Positions 34,986-43,905 are shown, counted from the first letter of the stretch. The stretch is DNA of 62,472 nt from an uncultured Ruminococcus sp. (GCA_902800065.1 CADCDE010000025.1:1-62472); one strand, 5' to 3'. The notes: generated by a model from the letters alone, not told the origin. Program-made: numbers and translations.

Positions 34986-35321
34986 TCATTCTTTTTCTCT
35001 GAGGACAAGAGTAACATGAGAAGTTTTCTTGTCTATTCTGTAAGCACGGCCCTGAGCTCTGGGACGGATTCTCTTGAGGATAGGACCCTGACCTACATAA
35101 CATTCAGCAACATAGAGTTTGCTGACATCCATATTATGATTGTTCTCCGCATTAGCCATAGCTGACTTGAGGAGTTTTTCGAGATACTCACAAGCAGCCT
35201 TCGGGGTGTGCTTGAGAACAGCCATTGCATAATCACAAGGCTTGTTTCTGATAAGGTCGAGAACTATCTTGACCTTACGGGGAGAAATGCGGGCGTATTT
35301 AAGTTCTGCCCTTGCTTCCAT
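34986..35321 (-). CDS. rplV: 50S ribosomal protein L22
   Basis: 111 residues from ATG 35321 ([20 protein letters not shown]), nine bases after AAAGGAG; a second ATG six bases earlier is only three bases from the Shine-Dalgarno. The extended hairpin ([19 protein letters not shown]) lines the exit tunnel, a macrolide contact. Confidence 0.95.
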   Translation of the reverse strand: MEARAELKYARISPRKVKIVLDLIRNKPCDYAMAVLKHTPKAACEYLEKLLKSAMANAENNHNMDVSKLYVAECYVGQGPILKRIRPRAQGRAYRIDKKTSHVTLVLREKE

Positions 35322-35345
35322 GTTCATACACTCCTTTCGGCTGAA

Positions 35346-35618
35346 TTATTTAGATGTTTTTGAACCGGCATGACCTTTGAAGGTTCTGGTAGGTGCAAAC
35401 TCACCGAGCTTGTGACCGACCATATCCTCGGTAACATATACCGGAACGTGCTTGCGTCCATCATGGACTGCAAATGTATGACCTACGAATTCAGGGAAAA
35501 TAGTTGAAGATCTGCTCCAGGTTTTGAGGATCTTCTTTTCGCCTGCATCGTTCATCTGCTGAACCCTTTTAAGCAGTACAGGCTGCACATAAGGGCCTTT
35601 TTTAACGCTTCTGCTCAT
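35346..35618 (-). CDS. rpsS: 30S ribosomal protein S19
   Basis: 90 residues from ATG 35618 ([20 protein letters not shown]), with [20 protein letters not shown] and the basic tail. The gene start is overlapped by the abnormal end of rplB (17 bp), although the ribosome-binding site AAAGGAG is intact. Confidence 0.97.
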   Translation of the reverse strand: MSRSVKKGPYVQPVLLKRVQQMNDAGEKKILKTWSRSSTIFPEFVGHTFAVHDGRKHVPVYVTEDMVGHKLGEFAPTRTFKGHAGSKTSK

Positions 35619-36405
35619 TGTATAAGCTCCTTTCTGTACGCCTATTAGGTTTGCCCCAAGGTGTAACAGGACCGGGACGACCAACAGGGGATTTACCCTC
35701 ACCACCACCGTGGGGGTGATCGTTCGGGTTCATGACAGAACCTCTTACAGTCGGTCTCCAACCCATGTTTCTTTTACGACCAGCTTTACCGATCTTAACG
35801 TTTTCGTGATCAATGTTTCCTACCTGACCGATAGTAGCCATGCAGCTTTCGGGAACATTTCTGAGTTCACCTGAGGGAAGTCTGAGCAGTGCAAGACCAT
35901 TTTCCTTAGCCATGAGCTGAGCCATGTTGCCGGCACTTCTTGCAAGCTGAGCACCCTTGCCGGGATAAAGTTCTACATTGTGAACGAAAGTACCAACAGG
36001 GATATTAGCGAGCGGGAGAGCATTTCCGGGCTTGATATCAGCAGCAGAACCTGAAACGATGGTATCGCCTACTTTAAGACCTACAGGAGCTATGATATAG
36101 CTCTTTACACCGTCAGTATACTCAACGAGAGCGATGTGAGCCGAGCGGTTCGGATCGTATTCGAGAGTTTTAACGGTAGCTTCAACGTCAAACTTACGAC
36201 GCTTGAAATCAATGATTCTGTATTTGTTACGGTTACCGCCGCCTCTGTGACGAACGGTGATTCTGCCGTAGCTGTTACGGCCTGACTTTTTGTTGAGCGG
36301 AGCGAGCAAGCTCTTTTCCGGGTCAACTTTTGAAAGAACCGAATAATCTGTAACCGACATATTTCTTCTTGCAGGGCTGGTCGGTTTATAGTTCTTTATT
36401 GCCAT
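35602..36405 (-). CDS. rplB: 50S ribosomal protein L2 with aberrant C-terminus
   Basis: 267 residues. Everything up to [13 protein letters not shown] (peptidyl-transferase His region) and [13 protein letters not shown] is normal. The expected tail of L2 (a basic stretch ending in IVRRR) is then missing. Instead the frame reads [14 protein letters not shown], which is the translation of the intercistronic ribosome-binding site of rpsS, and stops 17 bp inside rpsS. A deletion of roughly 50-60 bp near 35644, perhaps with frameshift, explains this best. L2 is essential, so either the tail is dispensable here or the sequence has an error. Confidence 0.9.
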   Translation of the reverse strand: MAIKNYKPTSPARRNMSVTDYSVLSKVDPEKSLLAPLNKKSGRNSYGRITVRHRGGGNRNKYRIIDFKRRKFDVEATVKTLEYDPNRSAHIALVEYTDGVKSYIIAPVGLKVGDTIVSGSAADIKPGNALPLANIPVGTFVHNVELYPGKGAQLARSAGNMAQLMAKENGLALLRLPSGELRNVPESCMATIGQVGNIDHENVKIGKAGRKRNMGWRPTVRGSVMNPNDHPHGGGEGKSPVGRPGPVTPWGKPNRRTERSLYNEQKR

Positions 36406-36474
36406 TTAATTCACACTCCTCATGATGGCTTTGCGGAGAACGGCACATTCTCCATTCATTCTGCCTTCTAAGGC

Positions 36475-36768
36475 TTACATCATGCCTTCAAAGAATTCTA
36501 TTGTTTTGCTGTCTTCTGTAAGAGTAACATAAGCTTTTTTCCATGAAGGAGTATAGCCTTCGTTTCTGCCCTGACGGCGGAGACGACCTCTTACATTAAC
36601 AGTGTTTACTTTTGATACTTTAACGCCGAAAGCTTCTTCAACAGCCTTCGCAATATCTATTTTAGTAGCTTTCTTGTCAACCTTGAAGGTATATTTTTTA
36701 TCGGAAACAACGCCTGTCATAGTTTTTTCAGTGATGATAGGCTTAATGATAATGTCACGAGCGTTCAT
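36475..36768 (-). CDS. rplW: 50S ribosomal protein L23
   Basis: 97 residues: IIIKPIITEKTMTGVVSDKK, AFGVKVSKVNTVNVRGRLRR. Docking site for SRP and trigger factor. ATG overlaps the rplD stop by one base. Confidence 0.97.
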   Translation of the reverse strand: MNARDIIIKPIITEKTMTGVVSDKKYTFKVDKKATKIDIAKAVEEAFGVKVSKVNTVNVRGRLRRQGRNEGYTPSWKKAYVTLTEDSKTIEFFEGMM

Positions 36769-37391
36769 TATGCATATACCTCCTCAATTTTGCTTACTGC
36801 ATCCTTAACGATAACAACCTTGTCAGCGTTCATGATGTCATATACATTTATTGTGTTCACCTGAGCTGTTTTAACTCCGGGAATATTTTTAGCTGAGCCG
36901 ATAACCTTCTTATCTACCTCTGAAAGAATGATAAGAGCTTTTTTGTCTGCACCGACAGCCTTGAGCATATTGGCAACAGTCTTTGTCTTGTATTCTTCAA
37001 GAGCAACTTTATCGAGAACAATTATCTGACTGTCCTTGAGCTTGCTTGAAAAAGCAGATTTCATAGCGAGCTTCTTAACTTTTTTATTAACAGTGAACTT
37101 GTAGCTTCTGGGCTTGGGAGCAAATACAACGCCACCGTGAGTCCACTGGGGAGCACGAGTAGAGCCCTGTCTTGCATGACCTGTACCCTTCTGTCTCCAA
37201 GGCTTTCTGCCGCCGCCGGAAACTTCCGCACGGGTAAGAGCAGACTGAGTACCCTGACGATTGTTAGCGAGGTAATTAACTACCATCTGGTGCATAACAA
37301 CAGTATTGGGTTCAATGCCGAAAACAGCGTCTGAAAGTTCAACTTCGCCGACTTTCTGACCTGCCATATCGAGAACATCTATATTAGCCAT
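36768..37391 (-). CDS. rplD: 50S ribosomal protein L4
   Basis: 207 residues, with the tunnel loop RQGTQSALTRAEVSGGGRKP WRQKGTGHARQGS read in pieces. In enterobacteria L4 also controls the S10 operon by leader attenuation; a terminator-like hairpin in the leader here (38577-38613) makes a comparable control conceivable. Confidence 0.97.
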   Translation of the reverse strand: MANIDVLDMAGQKVGEVELSDAVFGIEPNTVVMHQMVVNYLANNRQGTQSALTRAEVSGGGRKPWRQKGTGHARQGSTRAPQWTHGGVVFAPKPRSYKFTVNKKVKKLAMKSAFSSKLKDSQIIVLDKVALEEYKTKTVANMLKAVGADKKALIILSEVDKKVIGSAKNIPGVKTAQVNTINVYDIMNADKVVIVKDAVSKIEEVYA

Positions 37392-37408
37392 TGAAAAATC
37401 CTCCTTCC

Positions 37409-38104
37409 TTAAGCTTTAACGCTGTCACGGATAACTACGATTCCGCCGTTAGGACCGGGGATAGCACCCTTGATCGCAATAAGATTGTTTTCAGCGTCGA
37501 TCTTAACAACTGTAAGATTCTGGACTGTAACTCTCTCTGCACCAAGATGACCAGCCATTTTCTTGCCCTTCCAGACTCTTGACGGAGTTGAGCAGGCACC
37601 CATTGAACCGCCGTGGCGGGCAACCGGACCTGAACCGTGAGTTTCCTTAAGACGATGGAAGTTCCAACGCTTTATAACACCTGCATAACCTTTACCTTTG
37701 CTCTTGCCGGTAACATCAATTTTGTCACCCTCAGCGAAGGTATCAGCTTTGATAATATCGCCTACTTTATAGGAATCGAGATTATCCACTCTGAATTCAC
37801 GAAGTGTACTTTTTGGAGCAACATCAGCTTTTTTGAAGTGACCGAGCATAGGCTTTGTGATGTTAACAGGATCGTTTTTGAACTTGTCACTGCGTTTTCT
37901 TGCACCCTTGCCCTTGCCGTTCTGAACCTTGAGCTTGATATCGCCGTAGCCCATCTGAACTGCTTCATAGCCGTCATTTTCAACTGTCTTTATCTGAGCA
38001 ACGACACAAGGTCCTGCTTCGACAACAGTTACAGGGAGAACGTTGCCCTTTGCGTCAAAGATCTGAGTCATACCGATCTTTTTGCCGATAATAGCTTTCT
38101 GCAT
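37409..38104 (-). CDS. rplC: 50S ribosomal protein L3
   Basis: 231 residues, about 20 longer than usual. Starts [20 protein letters not shown]. The extra residues are a Lys/Gly/Arg-rich insertion ([18 protein letters not shown], about residues 64-81). The branch reaching the peptidyl-transferase centre ([20 protein letters not shown]) is normal. Confidence 0.96.
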   Translation of the reverse strand: MQKAIIGKKIGMTQIFDAKGNVLPVTVVEAGPCVVAQIKTVENDGYEAVQMGYGDIKLKVQNGKGKGARKRSDKFKNDPVNITKPMLGHFKKADVAPKSTLREFRVDNLDSYKVGDIIKADTFAEGDKIDVTGKSKGKGYAGVIKRWNFHRLKETHGSGPVARHGGSMGACSTPSRVWKGKKMAGHLGAERVTVQNLTVVKIDAENNLIAIKGAIPGPNGGIVVIRDSVKA

Positions 38105-38177
38105 GATAAAAATTTCCTCCTTGATAGGTTATTGGTTGGCATCCTGCCAACATGACCCCAACTGCTTGTAGGTTAAA

Positions 38178-38489
38178 TCAGAGTTTTATCTCTATTTCAA
38201 CACCAGCAGGGAGCTCCAGAGCTGTAAGAGCATCAACAGTTCTGTTTGAAGGTCTGAGAATGTCGATAAGTCTCTTGTGGGTTCTTGTTTCAAACTGCTC
38301 ACGGCTGTCCTTATACTTATGAACTGCACGGAGGATAGTAACAACCTCTTTCTCAGTAGGGAGCGGTACCGGACCGGAAACCCTCGCACCTGTACGCTTA
38401 GCTGTTGCAACGATCTTTTCAGCTGACTGATCAACAAGCTGATGATCATAACCCTTGATTCTTATCCTTATTTTTTCCTTGACTGCCAC
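38178..38489 (-). CDS. rpsJ: 30S ribosomal protein S10
   Basis: 103 residues from GTG 38489 ([20 protein letters not shown]), eight bases after GGAGG; the frame is open upstream but lacks homology. First gene of the superoperon. Also part of the NusB-S10 antitermination complex. Confidence 0.95.
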   Translation of the reverse strand: MAVKEKIRIRIKGYDHQLVDQSAEKIVATAKRTGARVSGPVPLPTEKEVVTILRAVHKYKDSREQFETRTHKRLIDILRPSNRTVDALTALELPAGVEIEIKL

Positions 38490-38829
38490 AATGGTCGCCT
38501 CCTTAAAAAAATTAGTTGGCGGGCGTTTTCTCAAATAACCCCAACACCCTGCCGGGTGTTTCCTGCAACTCTGATTAAAAAACCCGGATCGGCACTTAAA
38601 AATCCGATACGGGCAAGGTCATCGAGAAAATGGGAATTTTCATTTCAGGAACGCACGGCAGTGCAAGGGGACTCATACGAATACCAAAACGCACTCAGTT
38701 CCTCAAACAAAAACTCACTTCAATATAATCTTTCGCCCGGTTTAAAATCGGACATACTCCACGGAAAAACCGACCACACAGGTCGCAACCTCCCGCTTCA
38801 ACGCATATCTGTTGCAGTCACGCTTAATT
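38490..38829 (-). ncRNA. Long structured leader of the S10 operon
   Basis: About 330 nt between promoter and rpsJ with no convincing coding frame. It holds several hairpins: CGACC..GGTCG near 38780, the terminator-like stem at 38577-38613, and ACACCC-GGCA-GGGTGT near 38544-38559. Such a leader suggests autogenous control by a ribosomal protein. Confidence 0.6.
38577..38613 (-). terminator. Attenuator hairpin in the S10 leader
   Basis: On the minus strand CCCGTATCGG (38613-38604) pairs with CCGATCCGGG (38592-38583), nine pairs and one mismatch, followed by T6. It stands about 90 nt before the rpsJ start and about 210 nt after the promoter, so transcription must read through it. Confidence 0.7.
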
Positions 38830-38858
38830 ATAATACCATATTCAACCTTTAATTGCAA
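38830..38858 (-). promoter_or_regulatory. Promoter of the S10 superoperon
   Basis: Minus strand TTGCAA (38858-38853), 17 bp, TATTAT (38835-38830) continuing as TATTATAAT. Confidence 0.7.
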
Positions 38859-38918
38859 GAAATTGTCTTTTTTTGTTTTTAGAACTTATCCCAACTTAAA
38901 AAGATTTTTTTGTGCATT

Positions 38919-39683
38919 TTATACATATTTCAATATATCTACAAATAATCTTCCCTTTTTGCTTGTTCCTGATATTCCCAAAACGGATATTTTTCCTTTT
39001 CCGTGCAGGGATATTTTGTCATCAGGTTTTATTTCCCTTGAAACATCAAGGCATATTTCCCAATTAACCGAGATGAGACCTTTTCTGATACATTCGGCAG
39101 ATTTTGTGCGGGATATGCCGAAAGCTTCCCCGACAATGCTGTCAAGTCTCATTGAGCTTACATTTATATTGACAGGCTTTTTTGGCGGAGGTATGATTTC
39201 CGAAAAATCGCTTTTATTTATTTCCACACTGTAACGACCGATTTTAGTTAGATTCATCTCAACGAATCCGCTTACAGAATCATGACAGAAAAACTGTGCT
39301 TTATTTTGATTTGTCATAATGTCCCCTATCATTTCTCTTTTTATGCCGAGTCCCATCAAAGCCCCCAGAACATCTCTGTGAGAGAGTACGGCATTTTTGT
39401 CCGTTGCCCTTACGGAATATAAAATTATCGGCAGACCGTCATCACTGTTATATTCATTAGTGCATATACGGCAGATACGTCTTTCCGCATCTTCATATCC
39501 ACCTTCAAAACTCAGTACACCGGCAAATTCATCGTAATTCAATAAAAACATCTGCTGTGCAGGCGTAAGAAAATGAGAGTATACGACAGAAAATGTCTTT
39601 TCACTTTTGCTTACAAGGTCTTTTGTTTTTCTTAATAAAATTTTTTCATCGTTTGATATATTCGTAATTAACCGCCCTTTCAA
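38919..39683 (-). CDS. YlmH-like S4-domain RNA-binding protein
   Basis: About 254 residues. The N-terminal part (DEKILLRKTKDLVSKSEKTF, then YSHFLTPAQQMFLLN) and the middle (LSHRDVLGALMGLGIKREMI with GDIMTNQNKAQFF) match YlmH. The C-terminal S4 domain reads SSMRLDSIVGEAFGISRTKS. YlmH binds ribosomes and recycles stalled peptidyl-tRNA complexes. The start is uncertain: TTG 39683 gives a family-like length, but ATT 39668 is better spaced (7 bases) from AAAGG. The open frame reaching 39791 overlaps the neighbouring gene and is not the start. Confidence 0.8.
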   Translation of the reverse strand: MKGRLITNISNDEKILLRKTKDLVSKSEKTFSVVYSHFLTPAQQMFLLNYDEFAGVLSFEGGYEDAERRICRICTNEYNSDDGLPIILYSVRATDKNAVLSHRDVLGALMGLGIKREMIGDIMTNQNKAQFFCHDSVSGFVEMNLTKIGRYSVEINKSDFSEIIPPPKKPVNINVSSMRLDSIVGEAFGISRTKSAECIRKGLISVNWEICLDVSREIKPDDKISLHGKGKISVLGISGTSKKGRLFVDILKYV

Positions 39684-39692
39684 AAAAATATC

Positions 39693-39721
39693 TTGATTTA
39701 TAGGCAAAAATAATGTAATAT
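39693..39721 (+). promoter_or_regulatory. Promoter of PRTase gene
   Basis: TTGATT (39693-39698), 17 bp, TAATAT (39716-39721), about 40 bp before the start codon; divergent from the ylmH-like gene. Confidence 0.6.
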
Positions 39722-39762
39722 TATTGATGTCAAATAAATTTTTTAAAATTTGAGGTGAAAAT

Positions 39763-40401
39763 ATGGCAACAGAATTCAAAATAAGAACCAAAAATAAAGA
39801 TGTTTTCCTGCGTGTACAGAAAGGACATTTTGCAACGATGCACAGTCATACCAATTACTTTATAGATGTTACCACGCAGAAAACCCGACTTTCCGAAGCA
39901 AAAGCCGTTGCAAAGGAGTTAGTCAGCAATTACCAGACAAATACGATAGTAGATACGATACTCTGTATAGACGGTATGGAGGTAGTGGGAACATGTATCG
40001 CTGATGAACTGACAAAAGATGATTATATCAATATGAATGCACATCAGACTATATATGTAATCGCACCCGAATTTATCACAGGCGGTCAGCTGATGTTCCG
40101 AGACAATCTTGTTCCAATGATAGAGAACAAGCACGTTCTGATAGTAGCAGCATCCGTGACAACAGGCAAAAGTGCATTGGCTGCCATAGATGCAGTCCAT
40201 TACTACGGCGGTAAGGTAGTCGGAGTATCAGCAATATTTGCCACAGCGGATGAATGTGACGGATATCCCGTACATTCTGTATTCGATCCGAATGACCTTG
40301 GGGATTACAACAGCTATAAACCGAACCGCTGTCCCATGTGTGCATCACAGGAAAAACTTGAAGCAATCGTAAACAGCTTCGGCTACTCATCTCTCAAATA
40401 G
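39763..40401 (+). CDS. Orotate phosphoribosyltransferase-like protein
   Basis: 212 residues with a type I PRTase fold. The PRPP loop reads VLIVAASVTTGKSALAAID (about residues 127-145; [VI]x4TTGxS) and the hood has TATDEC-like ADECDGYPVHSVFDPNDLG. A C-terminal CPMC pair and KLEAIVNSFGYSSL tail are typical of a clostridial subgroup annotated pyrE-like. No other pyrimidine gene is adjacent, so the substrate is uncertain. Confidence 0.8.
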   Translation: MATEFKIRTKNKDVFLRVQKGHFATMHSHTNYFIDVTTQKTRLSEAKAVAKELVSNYQTNTIVDTILCIDGMEVVGTCIADELTKDDYINMNAHQTIYVIAPEFITGGQLMFRDNLVPMIENKHVLIVAASVTTGKSALAAIDAVHYYGGKVVGVSAIFATADECDGYPVHSVFDPNDLGDYNSYKPNRCPMCASQEKLEAIVNSFGYSSLK

Positions 40402-40438
40402 GCTACTGCCTTGTTGAATCTAAAACTTTGATGTCTTT

Positions 40439-40502
40439 GTCATTCCGAACGCAGTGAGGAATCTTTGGAAGATTCTTGGTTGCTATCGCTCCTCAGAATG
40501 AC
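40439..40502. repeat. Dispersed imperfect-palindrome repeat
   Basis: GTCATTCCGAACGCAGTGAG ... CTCCTCAGAATGAC, about 64 bp, related to the copies at 18128, 18250 and inside the element at 15131. The phrase ATCTAAAACTTTG precedes it as at 18250. Confidence 0.7.
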
Positions 40503-40593
40503 AGGTCACTCGATTGACATTAAGAATTAGATTTTACAATGTACTACGATATCATAAAATTATATTGTACCGCCTTTTTCTTCACATGGAATC

Positions 40594-40651
40594 GCCCCCA
40601 TAAAGCAATACTGAAAACCTTTGTTTTTTCAAGTATCTGCTCTATGGGGGC
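40594..40651. other. Long imperfect hairpin downstream of ychF
   Basis: GCCCCCATA/TATGGGGGC (9 bp), AGCA/TGCT and ATACTGAAAA/TTTTCAAGTAT (one bulge) fold into one stem of about 23 pairs. It has no long T-run on either strand, so it is not a standard terminator. It lies 30 bp after the ychF stop and could stabilise the mRNA end or be a small mobile palindrome. Confidence 0.6.
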
Positions 40652-40681
40652 ATATCAATTTACTATAAAAATTTTTATGGC

Positions 40682-41779
40682 TTACACATTGAAACGGAAA
40701 AGAACAATGTCACCGTCATTCATTACATAATCCTTGCCCTCAGAGCGTACAAGACCTTTTTCCTTTGCGGCAGCCATTGAGCCACATGACATTAAATCGT
40801 CAAATGCAACGACTTCTGCACGGATAAAGCCACGCTCAAAGTCTGTATGTATCTTTCCTGCAGCCTGAGGAGCCTTTGTACCCTTTGTTATCGTCCATGC
40901 ACGAACCTCAGGTTTACCTGCTGTAAGATATGATATAAGTCCGAGCAGGTCATAGCAGGCATTGATAAGTCTGTCCAAGCCTGACTGTTCAAGTCCCATT
41001 TCGGATAAGAACAGTTCTTTTTCTTCAAGCTCCATGCCTGATATTTCGGCTTCCACTTCCGCACATATCGGCAATACAGCGGCGTGTTCACTCTGTGCAA
41101 TTTCCTTGACCATCTCAAAATATGGATTTCCGTCAACAGAGCCGTCTTTGAAATCGCTGTCGCTCATATTTGCGGCATAGATTATAGGCTTGTTGGTAAG
41201 CAGTGAAACGCTTGCAAGGAGTTCCTTTTCTTCGGGAGTACATTCAACCGAACGGGCGGATTTTCCTTCTTCGAGAGTATCTTTTACACGCTTGAAGAAA
41301 TCGAGGTCAGCCTGATATTTTTTATCACCCTTAAGGAGCTTCATAGTTTTGTCGATTCTTCTGTCGAGAATTTCAAGGTCAGACAAGATAAGTTCGATAT
41401 TGATAGTTTCAATGTCACGTTTCGGGTCAATGCTTCCGTCAACGTGAATTATGTCGTCATTTTCAAAGCATCTTACAACGTGGACAATGGCATCGACCTC
41501 ACGGATATTCGAGAGAAATTTATTTCCCAAGCCTTCGCCCTTTGACGCACCTTTGACAAGTCCGGCAATGTCAACGAATTCAATGGTTGCGGGAGTGTAT
41601 TTTTCAGGTTCATACATTTCAGCCAATTTATCCAGACGCTTATCGGGTACTGCAACTACACCGACATTTGGTTCAATGGTGCAGAACGGGTAATTTGCAG
41701 ACTGAGCCCCTGCATTTGTTATAGCATTAAAAAGAGTACTTTTGCCGACATTCGGCAGACCGACTATTCCAAGTTTCAT
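40682..41779 (-). CDS. ychF: Redox-regulated ATPase/GTPase YchF
   Basis: 365 residues from ATG 41779 (MKLGIVGLPNVGKSTLFNAI); the frame runs further upstream without homology. G1 GLPNVGKST, G3 DIAGLVKGAS, a helical domain, and a C-terminal TGS-like domain (GDIVLFRFNV). YchF prefers ATP and associates with ribosomes. Full length. Confidence 0.96.
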   Translation of the reverse strand: MKLGIVGLPNVGKSTLFNAITNAGAQSANYPFCTIEPNVGVVAVPDKRLDKLAEMYEPEKYTPATIEFVDIAGLVKGASKGEGLGNKFLSNIREVDAIVHVVRCFENDDIIHVDGSIDPKRDIETINIELILSDLEILDRRIDKTMKLLKGDKKYQADLDFFKRVKDTLEEGKSARSVECTPEEKELLASVSLLTNKPIIYAANMSDSDFKDGSVDGNPYFEMVKEIAQSEHAAVLPICAEVEAEISGMELEEKELFLSEMGLEQSGLDRLINACYDLLGLISYLTAGKPEVRAWTITKGTKAPQAAGKIHTDFERGFIRAEVVAFDDLMSCGSMAAAKEKGLVRSEGKDYVMNDGDIVLFRFNV

Positions 41780-41866
41780 TTTAAAAAATTCCTTTCTCTG
41801 ATAAACTGCATTTATAATAGCACAAATTTTTTTAATATGCAACACTTGAAATTTTTGCAGTAAAGA

Positions 41867-41895
41867 TTGTAATACTATGGAATATATGTTAAAAT
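41867..41895 (+). promoter_or_regulatory. Promoter of the LRR protein gene
   Basis: TTGTAA (41867-41872), 17 bp, TAAAAT (41890-41895). Confidence 0.55.
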
Positions 41896-41928
41896 ACAAA
41901 TATATTTTTATTTTAGGAGAGATTTCAT

Positions 41929-42981
41929 TTGAGTGAAGATAAAAAAATAAAAACTTTATATAAATTGGATAAAAAAGATATTCGTGCAGTCATTGAAAAA
42001 TATAAGTCTTCCGAAAACAGATCAATAACGAAAGTTGAGGAAAATACACAAAATAATGATCAAACGAAATCGATTCAAAAGGTTGAAGAAAGTAAAGATA
42101 ATATTGACGGTTCAAGTCCTGAATCCAATCCCAATCCTAATCCCAATTATATTCCTAAAAAGAATTATTTGAAGAATACTATAATTATAGCTGTTTTAGT
42201 TCTGGTATTTTGTGCAGGTATGGTTTTGACGATCATATTAAACAACAATGTTAAAAATCCAGAACCGAATGAAGCTGATGACAGCAGTATTATCAGCAGT
42301 ACAGAGTCAATTGATAATACAGCAAATGAAAGCACAGATTCTTCAGAAATTCATAAAAATTATGATTTTGACTTTGTTTTAGGGGATTTGACGATATATT
42401 CGGATGATTATTGGAGAAGTAATGATTATAAGCTTTTCATTGGTGAGAATGATGGCAGCCTGGCAAAAGATGTGAAATATGTTACAGTTAAAGATGGGGT
42501 TACACAAATATATGACAGGGGATTTTATTACTGCAAGAATCTTGAAAGTATAACCCTTCCCGAAAGCATCACATACATAGGCAGAGGAGCATTTGCGGGA
42601 TGTGAATCACTGAAGGATATTGCCATTCCCTCACAGGTCACAAATATAAGCAACGCTGCATTTCGTGGCTGCACAGACCTGAAAAGCGTAATTATTCCAT
42701 CAAATGTAACCATCATAGGTGACTATGCATTCAGTGAATGTGAGAGTCTTACTTTAGCATTGCCCGATAAGCTGGAAAGTATAGGAATATATGCCTTTAA
42801 TTCATGTACAAGTATTGACAATATAATTATTCCTGAAAGTGTAACGAATGTCGGTACAAGTGCATTCTATAATTGGACAACCAACCAAAGAATATGGATA
42901 AGTGATGATGATACATGGCAAGATACATGGTATGTAGGCTGTCAAGCCGTCATTATACACGGCGTTGTAGGTAGTAGCTAA
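41929..42981 (+). CDS. BspA-type leucine-rich repeat membrane protein
   Basis: 350 residues, TTG start nine bases after AGGAG. Lys- and Gln-rich cytoplasmic N-terminus (about 75 residues, with Pro/Asn repeats PNPNPNYIPKK), one membrane segment (TIIIAVLVLVFCAGMVLTII, about 80-103), a Ser-rich linker, and an outer domain of about five BspA LRRs (patterns AFAGCESLKDIAIP, AFRGCTDLKSVIIP, AFSECESL). The topology puts the LRRs outside; a binding or adhesive role is inferred. Standard for gut Firmicutes. Confidence 0.85.
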   Translation: MSEDKKIKTLYKLDKKDIRAVIEKYKSSENRSITKVEENTQNNDQTKSIQKVEESKDNIDGSSPESNPNPNPNYIPKKNYLKNTIIIAVLVLVFCAGMVLTIILNNNVKNPEPNEADDSSIISSTESIDNTANESTDSSEIHKNYDFDFVLGDLTIYSDDYWRSNDYKLFIGENDGSLAKDVKYVTVKDGVTQIYDRGFYYCKNLESITLPESITYIGRGAFAGCESLKDIAIPSQVTNISNAAFRGCTDLKSVIIPSNVTIIGDYAFSECESLTLALPDKLESIGIYAFNSCTSIDNIIIPESVTNVGTSAFYNWTTNQRIWISDDDTWQDTWYVGCQAVIIHGVVGSS

Positions 42982-43031
42982 AAAATCAATATCAACTGTA
43001 ATGCGACAATTATGAATAATTGGTAAAAGAT

Positions 43032-43069
43032 AAGAACAGAAATTTTTTAAATTTCTGTTCTTGTTTTTT
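43032..43069. terminator. Bidirectional terminator
   Basis: Perfect 14-bp stem AAGAACAGAAATTT / AAATTTCTGTTCTT with TTT loop, T-run to 43069. Shared by the LRR gene and the convergent Cys-motif gene. Confidence 0.85.
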
Positions 43070-43445
43070 ATATGCCCATAACGCTTTCAACTGCAAGTAC
43101 GGCATTTTTTACGCAGTCATCGCAACTGCAAAGGACTTTGCCTGTTGAAATGCCTTTGAGGTCTTTGCATATCGTTGCACCGCATCTTGTCTGAAAATCA
43201 CTGAGTATCATTCTTGACAGCATTGCAGTCGGTCTGCCCGTATTATTGAGCATACCTGCAACCATACACGCTCCGCACAATGCACCGCAGGTCGCTTCCA
43301 TACAGCCCATGCCGGAACCGAATCCCGAACCCATTTGTCGAAGTGTATTTTCGTCAAACGGCAGTTTATCCGCAAATGCAAGCAATACAGTCTGACAGCA
43401 GTTATTTCTTCTTTTCAATTCAACAGCTTTTTCTGCTCTGTTCAT
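43068..43445 (-). CDS. C_GCAxxG_C_C family protein
   Basis: 125 residues with CC near residue 17, CMEATCGALCGACMVAG (about residues 48-64), and later Cys residues including KVLCSCDDC. This matches the C_GCAxxG_C_C family of putative redox-active/metal-binding proteins often found with oxidoreductases. Cellular role unknown. Six bases separate it from the thioesterase gene upstream, so they likely form one operon. Confidence 0.85.
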   Translation of the reverse strand: MNRAEKAVELKRRNNCCQTVLLAFADKLPFDENTLRQMGSGFGSGMGCMEATCGALCGACMVAGMLNNTGRPTAMLSRMILSDFQTRCGATICKDLKGISTGKVLCSCDDCVKNAVLAVESVMGI

Positions 43446-43451
43446 GTAATA

Positions 43452-43850
43452 TCAGTCCTTTCCGATTTTAGCATTAGCCTTTTTCATAAAAGATTCTGTT
43501 TTGACGGAAAATCTCTCATGCTTGCCTTGTGCAATAAGCCCTGCATTGTCATAGGCAGATATATCGAAACAGAATTTTCTTCCCTCAAATGAGCTGAGAA
43601 CGGCTTTTGCGGTGATTTTTGCACCAATAGGGCTTGCACTGATGTGTTCGAGTGAAATCATTGTTCCGACAGTTGTTATACCTTCGTCAAGATATGGCTG
43701 TATAAGTTCAAAGGCAGCCTTTTCCATAAGTGCAGATACAGCAGGAGTTGCAAAGACTTCCAAACCACCGCTTCCCATAGCAGAGGCAGTGTTTGTTTCA
43801 TTGACCTTTGCAGATACGGTATTTTCGATACCGATATTTAATTTGTCCAT
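43452..43850 (-). CDS. Hotdog thioesterase (FlK-like)
   Basis: 132 residues: VFATPAVSALMEKAAFELIQ, TTVGTMISLEHISASPIGAK and a final HERFSVKTESFMKK. This is the pattern of thioesterase-fold proteins similar to fluoroacetyl-CoA thioesterase. The natural acyl-CoA substrate is unknown. Confidence 0.85.
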   Translation of the reverse strand: MDKLNIGIENTVSAKVNETNTASAMGSGGLEVFATPAVSALMEKAAFELIQPYLDEGITTVGTMISLEHISASPIGAKITAKAVLSSFEGRKFCFDISAYDNAGLIAQGKHERFSVKTESFMKKANAKIGKD

Positions 43851-43876
43851 TTTTTTTAAACCTCGCTTAATTTTTC

Positions 43877-43905
43877 TTGATTATAATAAATTTTGCTGAT
43901 ATAAT
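43877..43905 (+). promoter_or_regulatory. Promoter of acyltransferase gene
   Basis: TTGATT (43877-43882), 17 bp, TATAAT (43900-43905); divergent from the thioesterase operon. Confidence 0.7.

Noticed and set aside
38442..38852. 136-codon plus-strand frame in the S10 leader
   Set aside because: It starts inside rpsJ on the other strand, lacks a ribosome-binding site, and covers structured leader DNA.
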